Shown: in pieces, positions 40,492 to 49,761 of the stretch
Layout: each line of letters begins with the position of its first letter
Numbering within the stretch: the stretch's first letter is position 1
Assembly (NCBI RefSeq): GCF_042682915.1
Contig: NZ_JBHUIW010000013.1
Location: forward strand, 1 to 64,000
DNA from: Rhodoplanes azumiensis
GTDB taxonomy: Bacteria > Pseudomonadota > Alphaproteobacteria > Rhizobiales > Xanthobacteraceae
Direction: 5' to 3'
DNA length: 64,000 nt
The notes under the pieces: model-generated
What the model saw: only the letters and a program-made list of their open reading frames with translations
The model's database searches: none
Told to the model about the DNA's origin: nothing
Translations under genes and position numbers: made by a program

Positions 40492-40523
40492 GTTCATTTT
40501 TTTGACGGCGTTGAAAGTTTGAA
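40492..40523 (+). promoter_or_regulatory. Candidate activator site upstream of the sigma-54 promoter
   Basis: An AT-rich element bounded by the inverted repeat GTTCA (40492-40496) and TGAAC (40519-40523), with TTTTTTTGAC and GTTGAAAGTTT inside. It ends about 170 bases upstream of the -24 element at 40695, a usual distance for an enhancer-binding-protein site. The link to the PrpR-type regulator at 49762-51867 is inference. Confidence 0.35.
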
Positions 40524-40694
40524 CACGGCGCGGCGTTCGCGACCGCCTTCGGCGCGCGCCCGGCACGCCGCTCGCGCCTCCGCAGATCACCTTACGGGTT
40601 CGTCCGAGGGCGAACCGCAATTCTCTGATTCGACGAATTAAAGACTCCCGCCCTTCGATCGCCGGCGAGCCTTCCCCGCCCCCGCCGCTCCGGC

Positions 40695-40710
40695 TGGCAC
40701 CTCGGTTGCT
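40695..40710 (+). promoter_or_regulatory. Sigma-54 (-24/-12) promoter of the catabolic operon
   Basis: TGGCACCTCGGTTGCT matches the sigma-54 consensus TGGCACG-N4-TTGCW at every fixed position except one (C for the final G of TGGCACG). The GG and GC dinucleotides have the correct spacing. Transcription would begin near 40721, leaving a leader of about 110 bases before the transporter ATG at 40833. A sigma-54 activator is encoded in the same cluster. Confidence 0.8.
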
Positions 40711-40832
40711 CTCTTCCCGGCGAGCGCCTCCCCCCGTGGGCGTCCGGAGAGGCTTTTCGCCTCTTCTTCCGGTTCTGCCGCAGCCGCGGTCGAACCACTC
40801 CAGAACACGTTCAGAAGTTTCAGGAGCGGACG

Positions 40833-42254
40833 ATGGGAGCTGAGCGAGAAGAGCTCGACGTCATCAAGATCATCAGAATCGTCGGATCGCTGGCCGCGAT
40901 CGCGATCGGCGTCTATGTCGGAACCCTGCCGCCGCCCGACGGCCTGACCACGCAGGCCATGTACGCGCTCGGCATCACGATCTGCGCGGTCGGCTGGTGG
41001 ATGACCCAGCTCGTGCCGGAATACGTCACCGGCCTGATGATGTGCACGCTGTGGGTCGCCTTCGGCGCCGTGCCGTTCCCGCGCGCCTTCTACAACTTCT
41101 CGACGCCCGGCTGGTGGATCATGGTCGGCGCCTTCGGTCTCGGCGCCGTCGCCGGTCGGGTCGGGCTCCTGAAGCGGATCTCGCTGTGGGTGCTGTCGCT
41201 GGTGCCGCCGACCTTCAAGGGCCAGGTGCTGGGTCTCGTCGGCTCCGGCATCATCATCAGCCCGCTGGTGCCCTCGATGAACGCCAAGGCGGCGCTCTCC
41301 TCGCCGATGGCGCTGGCGATCTCCGATTCGCTCGGCCTGCCGCGCAAGAGCGCCGCGGCCGCCGGCATGCTCGGCGCCTGCTATCTCGGCTACGTGATCA
41401 TGGGCCACATCTTCCTGTCCGGCTCGTTCTCGCACTACGCCCTGATCGCCGCCCTGCCGAAGGAGTTCCAGAACGTCTCGTGGATGGACTGGCTGCTGTG
41501 GTCGCTGCCCTGGGGCCTCGTCGTCGGCGTCGGCATGACGGTCGCGATCCTGATCCTCTACGCCCCGAAGGAGAAGGTCGCGCTGCCGGCCAACTACGGC
41601 AAGGAGGCGCTCGCCAAGATCGGCCCGATGACCAAGGACGAGAAGATCGTCCTCGCGGTTCTGGTCTGCGCGCTCCTGATGTGGATGACCGAGGGCTACC
41701 ACAAGGTCAACTCGGGTGTCGTCGCCGTCACGGCCATGTGCACGCTGCTGGGCGTCCGCACCATGACGGCCAACGACTTCAAGAACGGCATCGAGTGGCC
41801 GGCCGTGATGCTGATCGGCAGCGTCTTCAACATGGCCTCGGTGATCGGCTTCCTGAAGATCGACAAGTATCTCGGATCGCTGCTCGGCCCGTTCCTCGAC
41901 TCGGTGATCCGTCAGCCGGTGCTGTTCGTCGCCTTCATGGCCGTGGCGGTCTACGGGCTGAAGTTCCTGCTCACCAACATGACGTCGATGTCGGTGATGT
42001 TCGCCATGATCCTCTCGCCGCTGCTGGTTCCGCTCGGCGTCAATCCTTGGATCGTGATCTTCGTGACGTTCTGCGCCGGCGGCATCTGGATCCTGCGCTA
42101 CACCAACACGATCTACATGTGCGCCCAGTTCGGCACCAAGGACGAGATGGCGACCGACGGACAGATGGTGAAGCTCACCTTCGTCTACATGGTCCTGATC
42201 GTGCTCGGCGCCGTCGTCAGCATTCCCTGGTGGAAGATGCTCGGCCTGATGTGA
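40833..42254 (+). CDS. DASS/SLC13-type carboxylate transporter
   Basis: Polytopic inner-membrane symporter of the divalent anion:Na+ family, probably importing the organic acid that the operon degrades. The 473-residue protein has family features: a long first helix pair, SPLVPSMNAKAALSSPMALAISDSLG, EWPAVMLIGSVFNMASVIG, and LLTNMTSMSVMFAMILSPLLVPLG in the second half. AGGAG lies eight bases before the ATG. It is the first gene after the sigma-54 promoter, and the 2-oxoacid oxidoreductase starts 64 bases downstream. Whether the substrate is a mono-, di- or hydroxycarboxylate cannot be read from sequence. Confidence 0.85.
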   Translation: MGAEREELDVIKIIRIVGSLAAIAIGVYVGTLPPPDGLTTQAMYALGITICAVGWWMTQLVPEYVTGLMMCTLWVAFGAVPFPRAFYNFSTPGWWIMVGAFGLGAVAGRVGLLKRISLWVLSLVPPTFKGQVLGLVGSGIIISPLVPSMNAKAALSSPMALAISDSLGLPRKSAAAAGMLGACYLGYVIMGHIFLSGSFSHYALIAALPKEFQNVSWMDWLLWSLPWGLVVGVGMTVAILILYAPKEKVALPANYGKEALAKIGPMTKDEKIVLAVLVCALLMWMTEGYHKVNSGVVAVTAMCTLLGVRTMTANDFKNGIEWPAVMLIGSVFNMASVIGFLKIDKYLGSLLGPFLDSVIRQPVLFVAFMAVAVYGLKFLLTNMTSMSVMFAMILSPLLVPLGVNPWIVIFVTFCAGGIWILRYTNTIYMCAQFGTKDEMATDGQMVKLTFVYMVLIVLGAVVSIPWWKMLGLM

Positions 42255-42318
42255 CGTCCGGCGCGACGCGCGCGCCGGCACCGGATGAACTCTGCCCGAA
42301 CACCATCGGGAGGAATCG

Positions 42319-43443
42319 ATGAAGAACCACGGACGATTGTTGCAGGGCAACGAAGCCATGGCACAGGGCGCGATCTACGCCGGTGCACGCTTCTACGCCG
42401 GATACCCGATCACGCCGTCGTCGGAGATCGCCCAGGAATGCTCCCGGGTGATGCCCAAGCTGGGCGGCGTCTACATGCAGATGGAGGACGAGATCGCCTC
42501 GATGGCGGCGATCATCGGGGCGTCGCTCACCGGCGCCAAGTCGTTCACGGCGACCTCGGGCCCGGGCTTCTCGCTGATGCAGGAGAATCTGGGTCTGGCG
42601 ATCATGGGCGAGGTGCCCTGCGTCGTGATGAACGTGCAGCGCTCCGGTCCGTCGACCGGGCTCGCCACCAAGCCGGCCCAGGCGGACATCATGCAGATCC
42701 GCTGGGGCCGCCACGGCGACCAGGAGCTGATCGCGCTGTCGCCGTCCTCGGTCGCCGAGTGCTTCAGCCTGACCGTCGAGGCCTTCAACCTCGCCGAGAC
42801 GCTGCGCACCCCGGTGGTGATCGCGGCCGACGAGATCGTCGCCCACATGCGCGAGAACATCGTGATCCCGGACGCGGGCGAGATCGAGGTGGTCGATCGT
42901 GCCAAGCCGACCGGCGACCCGGCCGCCTATCGGCCGTTCGCGCCGGCGCCGGACGGCGTGCCGCCGATCTCCGCCTACGGCAGCGAGTACATCATGCACG
43001 TGTCGAGCTCGATGCACGGGCCCGACGGCTACTCCAACAACTCGCCCGAGAACGCCGCCCGGCAGATCGCCCGCAAGAACGCCAAGTTCGAGCATCACCG
43101 CGCCGAGATCGTGAAGACGAAGGCGTTCGAGGCCGACGACGCCGACATCCTGTTCGTCGCCTTCGGCACCGTGACACGGGCGGCGCGCGCCGCCGCCGCC
43201 AAGCTGCGGGCCGAGGGCGTCAAGGCCGGCGTTCTGCAGCTCGTCACGGTGTGGCCGTTTCCGAGCGAGGCGGTCGCCGCGCTCGGCGGCCGGGCCCGGA
43301 CCGTCGTCGTGCCGGAGATGAACTACCACGGCCAGATCGCCGGCGAGGTGAAGAAGGTGCTCGGCGCCGACAAGGACGTGCGACGGGTGAACGGCTGGAA
43401 CGGCCAGATCATCACGCCGCGCGACATCCTGAAGGCGATCTGA
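42319..43443 (+). CDS. 2-oxoacid:acceptor oxidoreductase, alpha subunit (VorB/KorA type)
   Basis: Pyrimidine-binding subunit of a thiamine-diphosphate 2-oxoacid:ferredoxin oxidoreductase, which converts a 2-oxoacid and CoA to acyl-CoA, CO2 and reduced ferredoxin. The 374-residue protein shows the family start LLQGNEAMAQGAIYAGARFYAGYPITPSSEI, the ThDP glutamate in MEDEIASMAAIIGASLTGAKS, and SGPGFSLMQENLGLA. The C-terminal transketolase-like domain is present. GGGAGGAA precedes the ATG. The next three genes supply the beta, gamma and reductase components. The 2-oxoacid could be branched-chain, aromatic or 2-oxoglutarate; I cannot tell. Confidence 0.92.
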   Translation: MKNHGRLLQGNEAMAQGAIYAGARFYAGYPITPSSEIAQECSRVMPKLGGVYMQMEDEIASMAAIIGASLTGAKSFTATSGPGFSLMQENLGLAIMGEVPCVVMNVQRSGPSTGLATKPAQADIMQIRWGRHGDQELIALSPSSVAECFSLTVEAFNLAETLRTPVVIAADEIVAHMRENIVIPDAGEIEVVDRAKPTGDPAAYRPFAPAPDGVPPISAYGSEYIMHVSSSMHGPDGYSNNSPENAARQIARKNAKFEHHRAEIVKTKAFEADDADILFVAFGTVTRAARAAAAKLRAEGVKAGVLQLVTVWPFPSEAVAALGGRARTVVVPEMNYHGQIAGEVKKVLGADKDVRRVNGWNGQIITPRDILKAI

Positions 43444-43465
43444 GCCAGCGGCGAGGAGATTTCTC

Positions 43466-44329
43466 ATGACTTGCGCCACCAAGACCTGCGGCGCCCAAGC
43501 CCGCGCCGACGTGCCCTACGCGACGGGCCAGCAGTACCTCAAGGACGGGGTGATGCCGCACATGTGGTGTCCTGGATGCGGCATCGGCGTGATGCTGCGC
43601 GCCTGCCTGCGATCCTTCGAGGAGCTCGGGTACCGCAACCAGGACACCGTCGTCGTCACCGGCATCGGCTGCACGGGCAAGCTCGACGACTATCTGGTCA
43701 CCCATGCCCTGCACACCACCCACGGCCGCGCGCTCGCCTGCGCGACCGGCATCAAGGCGGCGAAGGACGATCTCCACGTCGTCGTCTTCATGGGCGACGG
43801 CGACAGCGTCACGATCGGGGGCAATCACTTCCTGCACGCCGCGCGGCGGAACATGGACCTGACGGCGATCATCATCAACAATTTCAACTTCGGCATGACC
43901 GGCGGCCAGTTCTCGGGAACGACCTTCAGCGGGGCCATCACCCAGACCAGCGCCTACGGCAATCCCGAGCGGCAGATCGACATCTGCGCGCTCGCCGAGG
44001 TCGCGGGTGCCAACTACGTGGCCCGCTCGACGCCCTGGCACGTCGACGACCTCAAGACGCTGATCGGCGAGGCGCTCGGCCGCAAGGGCTTCTCGGTGGT
44101 CGAGGTGCTGAGCCCCTGCCCGACGCATTTCGGGTCCAACAACAAGATGAAGAAGGGCACCGAGATGCTCGCCTGGCTGCAGGAGAAGACCGTGCCGGTC
44201 GAGACCTGGCGGACCATGACGCCGGAGGCCCGCGCCGGGCTGTTCCCGATCGGTCGGCTGGTCGACCGCGACGAGCCCGACTTCAACGCGCGCTACGCCG
44301 AGGTCGGCGCCCGGGCGACCGGCAACTGA
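43466..44329 (+). CDS. 2-oxoacid:acceptor oxidoreductase, beta subunit (ThDP-binding)
   Basis: Diphosphate-binding subunit of the oxidoreductase. The 287-residue protein has the motifs MPHMWCPGCGIGVMLRA and VTGIGCTGKLDDYL. The magnesium-ThDP motif is VVFMGDGDSVTIGGNHFLHAARRN, with INNFNFGMTGGQFSGTT. Cysteines in WCPGCG and CTG resemble those that bind the internal [4Fe-4S] cluster in this subunit type. GAGGAG lies seven bases upstream of the ATG. It is 22 bases behind the alpha gene and clearly co-transcribed. Confidence 0.93.
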   Translation: MTCATKTCGAQARADVPYATGQQYLKDGVMPHMWCPGCGIGVMLRACLRSFEELGYRNQDTVVVTGIGCTGKLDDYLVTHALHTTHGRALACATGIKAAKDDLHVVVFMGDGDSVTIGGNHFLHAARRNMDLTAIIINNFNFGMTGGQFSGTTFSGAITQTSAYGNPERQIDICALAEVAGANYVARSTPWHVDDLKTLIGEALGRKGFSVVEVLSPCPTHFGSNNKMKKGTEMLAWLQEKTVPVETWRTMTPEARAGLFPIGRLVDRDEPDFNARYAEVGARATGN

Positions 44330-44370
44330 GGGCGCGACATCATGTTCAAGAGCTTCACGAGGTGACCGAG

Positions 44371-44913
44371 ATGTCCAGGCGATCAGAGATCGTTCTCGCC
44401 GGGTCCGGGGGTCAGGGCGTCCTTCTGGCCGGCACGCTGCTGGGCGAGGCCGCGATCCTGGAAGGCGCCAACGTCGTCCAGACCGTGTCCTACGGCATCG
44501 CCACCCGCGGCGGCACGTCGATGACCGAAGTGATCATCGACGACGCGGAGATCGTCTACCAGCAGGTGGAGAGCCCGAATGTCGTCCTGGCGATGTCGCC
44601 GGAGGCGATGAAGAAATACGAGGGGAGCGCCGCCGAGGGGGCGCTGGTGATCTACGACACGACCTTCGTTCCGGAGCGCGAGGGCCGCAATCTCGCCGGC
44701 TTCCCGTTCACCGAAACGGCGGCCAAGATGGGCAATCCCGGCCTCGCCAATCTCGTCGCGCTCGGCTTCCTGTGCACGGCCGGCCGCATCCTGACCAAGG
44801 ACGCGCTCGAGATGGCGATCTCCGAGCGCTTCTCCGACAAGAAGCGAGACGCCAACCTCGCAGCGCTGCGCGCCGGCGCGGCGGCGGCGGCCAACGTCCT
44901 CGCGGCAGCCTGA
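44371..44913 (+). CDS. 2-oxoacid:acceptor oxidoreductase, gamma subunit
   Basis: CoA-side (gamma) subunit. The 180-residue protein starts with the hallmark IVLAGSGGQGVLLAGTLLGEA, continues VQTVSYGIATRGGTSMTEVIIDD and ends in an Ala-rich helix. GAGGTG lies six bases before the ATG at 44371; a GTG three codons earlier is an alternative. It is 41 bases behind the beta subunit and 11 bases before the reductase. With alpha and beta it makes a three-subunit core; the ferredoxin-like delta subunit is not separate but appears fused to the next protein. Confidence 0.92.
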   Translation: MSRRSEIVLAGSGGQGVLLAGTLLGEAAILEGANVVQTVSYGIATRGGTSMTEVIIDDAEIVYQQVESPNVVLAMSPEAMKKYEGSAAEGALVIYDTTFVPEREGRNLAGFPFTETAAKMGNPGLANLVALGFLCTAGRILTKDALEMAISERFSDKKRDANLAALRAGAAAAANVLAAA

Positions 44914-44924
44914 AAGAACCAGCC

Positions 44925-46514
44925 ATGAACGACCATGTTCGTCTGGAACCGCGGGTCGCGCCCTGCCGGGCGGCCTGCCCGGCCGGGATCGACGTGCCGC
45001 GTTACGTCCGCGAGATCCGCGACGGCGACTTCGACGCGGCGCTCGCCACCATCCGCGAGAAGATCCCCTTCGCGGCGGTGTGCGGCTATGCCTGCTTCCA
45101 TCCGTGCGAAGCGAAATGCGCCCGTCGTCAGTTCGACGAGCCGGTGGCGATCCGGCTCCTCAAGCGCGCCGCCGCCGATCTCGCTCATACGGTGCCGCCA
45201 CCCGCGCCCGCCGCGTCGACCGGCCGCAAGGTCGCGGTCGTCGGCTCGGGTCCGGCCGGTCTCACGGCCGCCTATTATCTCGCGCTGAAGGGCCACGCCG
45301 TCACGGTGCTGGAGGCGGCCTCGAAGCCCGGCGGCATGCTGCGCTGGGGCATCCCCGAGTATCGCCTGCCGAACGACGTGGTCGAGAACGAGATCGCCCA
45401 TATCACGGCGACCGGCGTGACGATCACGACCGACACCGCGGTGCGCTCGCCCGAGGCGCTGCTGGCGGAGGGCCACGACGCCGTGCTGGTGGCGACCGGC
45501 GCGTGGACGCCGGTGAAGCTCGGGGTCGACGGCGAGACCGCCGCCGGCGTGCTCGACGGGATCGACTTCCTCAAGCGCGTGAATGCCGGCGAGACGGTCG
45601 CCCTCGGCAAGACCGTCGCCGTGATCGGCGGCGGCAACACCGCGATCGACGCGGCCCGCACGGCGATCCGCCTCGGGGCGCAGACGACGCTCGTCTATCG
45701 CCGCGGCCGCATCGCCATGCCGGCCTCGGCCGAGGAGATCGCGGAGGCCGAGGAGGAAGGGCTCGGCTTCGTGTTCGAGGCGGCGCCCGTGACGATCGAG
45801 GCGGGGCGGCTCACCTGCGTCAAGCTCGCTCCGAAGGACGGCGGCAGCGGCCGCGGCGCGACGCTGGTCGCGGTCGACGGCAGCGCTTTCACGATCGCCT
45901 GCGACACCGTGATCGTCGCGGCCGGCCAGCAGGCCGATGCCGCGGCGCTGAAGCTGAAGGTGGCGCGCGGCGGCACCGTCGCGGTGGACGACAAGGCCGC
46001 CACCTCGGTGCCCGGCGTGTTCGCGGCCGGCGACGTCGTGAGCGGCCCGTCGACCATCATCGACGCGATCGCCTCGGGTCGGACCTCGGCGAGCGCCGTC
46101 GACGTCTTCCTCGGCGGCGACGGAAACATCGATCCGCCGCGCGTAGAACCGGTCGAGGCGGACGCGCCGGTCGGCGGTCCGCGCCGCCGACGCCTCGCAT
46201 CGAAGAAGGCCGATCCGGCCGCGCGGGCGAAGAGCTTCGCGCTGGTGGAGGACGGCTTCGACGCGGCGACGGCGCGGAGCGAGGCCGAGCGCTGCCTCGC
46301 CTGTCAGACGCACCATCACACGGTGGAGATCACGACCGACATCTGCAAGGCGTGCGGCTATTGCGGCGAGATTTGTACCATGGGCGTGTTCGGCATGTCC
46401 GACGCGTTCAACGCGATCGGCTACCAGCCGGCCGTGGCGCTGCATCCCGAGCAGTGCATCGGCTGCCTGAAGTGCTTCGCGGTGTGCCCGGACTTCGCCA
46501 TCGCGGTCCGCTGA
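44925..46514 (+). CDS. GltD-like NAD(P)H-dependent flavoprotein with C-terminal 2x[4Fe-4S] ferredoxin domain
   Basis: Pyridine-nucleotide/FAD oxidoreductase related to the glutamate synthase small subunit. The 529-residue protein has N-terminal cluster cysteines (Cys14, 18, 53, 57, 61, 65). An FAD fold (VVGSGPAGLTAAYYLALKG) and an NAD(P) fold (VIGGGNTAIDAARTAIRLG) follow. A C-terminal bacterial-ferredoxin domain has two CxxCxxCxxxC clusters (Cys474/477/480/484 and Cys511/514/517/521). The ferredoxin part resembles the delta subunit of 2-oxoacid oxidoreductases. Placed directly after alpha-beta-gamma, it would pass electrons from acyl-CoA formation to NAD(P)+ (or back). The direction is inference. 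Confidence 0.9.
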   Translation: MNDHVRLEPRVAPCRAACPAGIDVPRYVREIRDGDFDAALATIREKIPFAAVCGYACFHPCEAKCARRQFDEPVAIRLLKRAAADLAHTVPPPAPAASTGRKVAVVGSGPAGLTAAYYLALKGHAVTVLEAASKPGGMLRWGIPEYRLPNDVVENEIAHITATGVTITTDTAVRSPEALLAEGHDAVLVATGAWTPVKLGVDGETAAGVLDGIDFLKRVNAGETVALGKTVAVIGGGNTAIDAARTAIRLGAQTTLVYRRGRIAMPASAEEIAEAEEEGLGFVFEAAPVTIEAGRLTCVKLAPKDGGSGRGATLVAVDGSAFTIACDTVIVAAGQQADAAALKLKVARGGTVAVDDKAATSVPGVFAAGDVVSGPSTIIDAIASGRTSASAVDVFLGGDGNIDPPRVEPVEADAPVGGPRRRRLASKKADPAARAKSFALVEDGFDAATARSEAERCLACQTHHHTVEITTDICKACGYCGEICTMGVFGMSDAFNAIGYQPAVALHPEQCIGCLKCFAVCPDFAIAVR

Positions 46515-46543
46515 CGCAGATCCCCTGACACGTCCAACCAAAC

Positions 46544-46569
46544 GCGACCGGACCTGAACGTCCGGTCGC
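46544..46569 (+). terminator. Hairpin between the oxidoreductase genes and the acyltransferase gene
   Basis: GCGACCGGAC (46544-46553), loop CTGAAC, GTCCGGTCGC (46560-46569): a perfect 10-bp stem 30 bases after the flavoprotein stop. No T run follows, so it may be a partial terminator or an RNA-stability element. The 193-base gap shows no second sigma-54 promoter that I can recognise. Confidence 0.45.
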
Positions 46570-46707
46570 CCCGCTCTCCGCCCCGGCCGCCGACGCGGCG
46601 GCCGGTCCCTGGGCTGCGCCCTGGCGACAAATCCTCGCGAAAGGTCGCGAGGACGGGCCGGTCCGTCGCGGAGAGGCCATGTTCCTCGTTCTTTCGAAGG
46701 TGCTGCC

Positions 46708-47619
46708 TTGATCTATCCGAGTTTCGACACGCTGATCGAGAAGGTCCGCCACGGCGCGGCGCGCCGCAAGGTCGTCGCCGTGGTCGCGGCCGAGGACGAG
46801 CACACGCTGGAGGCCGTCGCACAGGCCAGGCGTGACGGAATCCTGGACGCTTGCCTGATCGGCCGGGCCGACAAAATCCGCGCGCTGCTCGCCGGCCTCG
46901 GCGAGGTCGCCGAAGATTTCCGCATCGTCGACGCCGAGGATCCGGTCGCCTCGGCGAAGCGCGCCGCCGTGCTGGTGCGCGACGGCGCCGTCGACTTCGT
47001 GATGAAGGGCAAGGTGCAGACCGCCGATCTCCTCCGCGCCATGCTGTCGTCCGAAAGCGGCATGCGCACCGGGCGGCTGCTGTCGCATTTCGCCCTCGTC
47101 CAGATCCCGAACTACCACAAGCTGATCGGCCTCACCGACGTCGCCATCAACATCGCGCCGGACCTCGTCCAGAAGAAGGAGATCGTCGAGAACGCGGTCT
47201 CGACCATGCGGGCGATCGGTTTCGATCCGCCCAAGGTGGCGCTCTTGTCCTCGGCCGAGACGGTGAACCCGAAGATGCCCGAGACCGCCGAGGCGGCCGA
47301 GATGACGGCGCTCAACCGCGGCGGCTGGCTGCCCGGCTGTCACGTCGAGGGACCGATCTCCTACGACCTCGCGATCAGCGCCGAGTCGGCCCGCATCAAG
47401 GGTTACGACAGCCCGCTGCCCGGCGAGGTGGATCTCCTCGTCGTGCCGCACATCTCGGTCGGCAACATCCTGCTCAAGGCGCTGCGCTACTCGGCCGGCG
47501 CGGCGAGCGCCGGCATCGTGGTCGGCGGCCGCGTGCCGATCGTGCTGACCTCGCGGGCCGTCGACGCGCAGGACAAGTTCCTGCCTCTCGTGATCGCGGC
47601 CTCGGTGAGCGGGGACTGA
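46708..47619 (+). CDS. ptb: Phosphate butyryltransferase-type phosphate acyltransferase
   Basis: Converts an acyl-CoA and phosphate to acyl-phosphate and CoA. The 303-residue protein matches the Ptb/Pta family: VDFVMKGKVQTADLLRAML, HFALVQIPNYHKLIGLTDVAIN, KVALLSSAETVNPKMPET and VDLLVVPHISVGNILLKAL. The start is a TTG at 46708 with AAGG seven bases upstream; no better in-frame ATG exists. It is followed by a butyrate-kinase-type gene, the same pair used by clostridia and bacilli to make ATP from acyl-CoA. Chain specificity is not visible in sequence. Confidence 0.88.
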   Translation: MIYPSFDTLIEKVRHGAARRKVVAVVAAEDEHTLEAVAQARRDGILDACLIGRADKIRALLAGLGEVAEDFRIVDAEDPVASAKRAAVLVRDGAVDFVMKGKVQTADLLRAMLSSESGMRTGRLLSHFALVQIPNYHKLIGLTDVAINIAPDLVQKKEIVENAVSTMRAIGFDPPKVALLSSAETVNPKMPETAEAAEMTALNRGGWLPGCHVEGPISYDLAISAESARIKGYDSPLPGEVDLLVVPHISVGNILLKALRYSAGAASAGIVVGGRVPIVLTSRAVDAQDKFLPLVIAASVSGD

Positions 47620-47658
47620 ACCAGACATGCGGGCAAACGGCCGTTGAAAGAATTCGCC

Positions 47659-48789
47659 ATGACCGAACCGAAGATCATCCTGACCGTCAATCCCGGCTCG
47701 ACGTCGACCAAGATCGCCGTCTTCGCCGACGAGACCCGCCTGTTCGAGCGCAAGGTCGATCACTCCGCCGCCGACCTCGCGCCCTTCGACACGATCGGCG
47801 ACCAGTTCCAGATGCGCAAGGCGGCGATCGTCGCCGCCCTGAAGGCCGAGGGCTTCGACCTCGGAACGCTCGCCGCGGTCGCGGGCCGCGGCGGCAAGCT
47901 GCCGCCGCTCGCGCGCGGCGCCTATCTGGTCAACGACGACATGGTCGCGTTCCTGCGCCACCGGCCGATCGACCAGCACGCCTCGAACCTGGGCGCCCTG
48001 ATCGCCCACGACATCGCCGAGCCGCTCGGCATCCCCTCCTTCATCTACGACGCCGTGGTGGTGGACGAGATGGAGGACATCGCCCGCTTCTCCGGCGTGC
48101 CGGAGCTGACGCGGCGCGCCTCCTGTCACGTCCTCAACATGCGCGCCATGGCGATCAAGGTGCTCAGGCGGGACGGCCTGCGCCTGGAGGATGCGAACGT
48201 CGTCGTCTGCCACATGGGCGGCGGCGTCACCGCGACCGTGATCTCGGGCGGCCGGATGATCGACGTCCTGACCGACGAGGAGGGACCGTTCTCGCCGGAG
48301 CGCGCCGGGCGGGTGCCGTGCCGGCAGCTCGTCGATCTCTGCTTCTCCGGAGATTACGACCGCAAGTCGGCGACCAAGCTGATGCGGGGCGTCGGGGGCC
48401 TCGTCGCCTATCTGGGCACCAACAGCGCGCTCGAGGTCGAGGCGCGCATCGACGCCGGCGACGCCGAAGCCGAGCTCGTCTATCGGGCCATGGCGTATCA
48501 GATCGCCAAGGGCATCGGCGAGCTTTCGACCGTGGTGATGGGCAAGGTCGACCGTATCGTGCTGACCGGCGCCATCGCGCATTCCAAGCGGATGGCCGAC
48601 ATGGTGTCCGCGCGCGTCGCGTTCATCGCGCCGGTCGAGATCGTTCCGGGCGAGAACGAGCTTGAGGCACTGGCCGCCGGAACGCTGCGCGTGCTGCGCG
48701 GCGAGGAGACGCCGAACGTCTTCGTCGCGCCGCCGCGCGCCCGCCCCGCGGCCGAGATCCGTCGCGTCGAAGAGGCGTCGCGCGCATGA
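47659..48789 (+). CDS. buk: Butyrate-kinase-type acyl-phosphate kinase
   Basis: Acetokinase-family enzyme transferring phosphate from an acyl-phosphate to ADP. The 376-residue protein shows the N-terminal phosphate site ILTVNPGSTSTKIAVF. It also has RGGKLPPLARGAYLVND, the catalytic region VVCHMGGGVTATVISGGRMIDV, and TDEEGPFSPERAG, all diagnostic of Buk and not of acetate kinase. The ATG at 47659 has GAAAG upstream; a TTG at 47644 is an in-frame alternative. It lies 39 bases after the acyltransferase and overlaps the dehydrogenase gene by four bases, so the three are one translational unit. Confidence 0.92.
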   Translation: MTEPKIILTVNPGSTSTKIAVFADETRLFERKVDHSAADLAPFDTIGDQFQMRKAAIVAALKAEGFDLGTLAAVAGRGGKLPPLARGAYLVNDDMVAFLRHRPIDQHASNLGALIAHDIAEPLGIPSFIYDAVVVDEMEDIARFSGVPELTRRASCHVLNMRAMAIKVLRRDGLRLEDANVVVCHMGGGVTATVISGGRMIDVLTDEEGPFSPERAGRVPCRQLVDLCFSGDYDRKSATKLMRGVGGLVAYLGTNSALEVEARIDAGDAEAELVYRAMAYQIAKGIGELSTVVMGKVDRIVLTGAIAHSKRMADMVSARVAFIAPVEIVPGENELEALAAGTLRVLRGEETPNVFVAPPRARPAAEIRRVEEASRA

Positions 48790-49761
48790 ACGTGATCGCC
48801 TATGCGGCGCGCGCCTACGAGAGCGACGCCTTCGACCGCTTCGCCGACGAGCTCGGCATCACGCTGACCCGGGTGCCGCAGAACCTGTCGCTCGACAACG
48901 CGCATCTCGCCAAAGGCTTCGAGGGCGTGACGATCCTCAGCGCCTGCGACGCCGGCGCGCCGGTGCTGGAGATCCTCGCCGCCGGCGGCACCCGCTTCGT
49001 CGCGGCCCGCACGGCCGGCTACAACAACATCGACGCCGCGGCGGCGCGGCGCCTCGGCATCCGGTTCTCCAACGCCGACTATTCGCCGAACTCGGTCGCC
49101 GACTTCGCCGTCATGCTGATCCTGATGTCGATCCGCAAGGCGAAGACCATCATCGCCCGCAACAACGCCCAGGACTACACGATCGTCGGCGCCCAGGGGC
49201 GCGAGATGCGCAACCTGACGATCGGCATCGTCGGCACCGGCCGCATCGGCGCAGCGACCGCCAAGAACCTCTCGGGCTTCGACGCCTGCCTGATCGGCTA
49301 CGACGTGGTGCCGAACCCGGCCCTGAAGGAGCTCGTCACCTACGTGCCGTTCGAGGAGCTCCTGGCCGAGAGCGACGTGATCTCGCTGCACGCGCCGCTC
49401 ACCGCCACGACCCGACACCTGATCAACGCCGACACGATCCGGAAGATGAAGGACGGCGCCATCGTCGTGAACTGCGCACGCGGCGAGCTGATCGACACCG
49501 AGGCGCTGATCGAGGCGATCGAGGAGAAGAAGATCTCGGCCGCGGCGCTGGACGTGCTGGAGAACGAGCGCGGCATCTTCCACGCCGATCACCGCGACGA
49601 GATCCTCAAGCACCGGCAGCTGGCGATCCTGCGCGCCTTCCCGAACGTGGTGGTGACCACCCACAACGCCTTCTTCACCGATCAGGCGGTGTGCGACATG
49701 GTCGAGGTCGGGCTGCGCTCGCTCGCGAGCTTCGTGCGCACCGGCGCGAGCCCATGGGAGA

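Noticed and set aside
46679..46711. A 10-codon leader peptide ending at the acyltransferase start
   Set aside because: An ATG at 46679 reads ten codons to a TGA overlapping the TTG start, but it has no attenuation structure and is likely chance.
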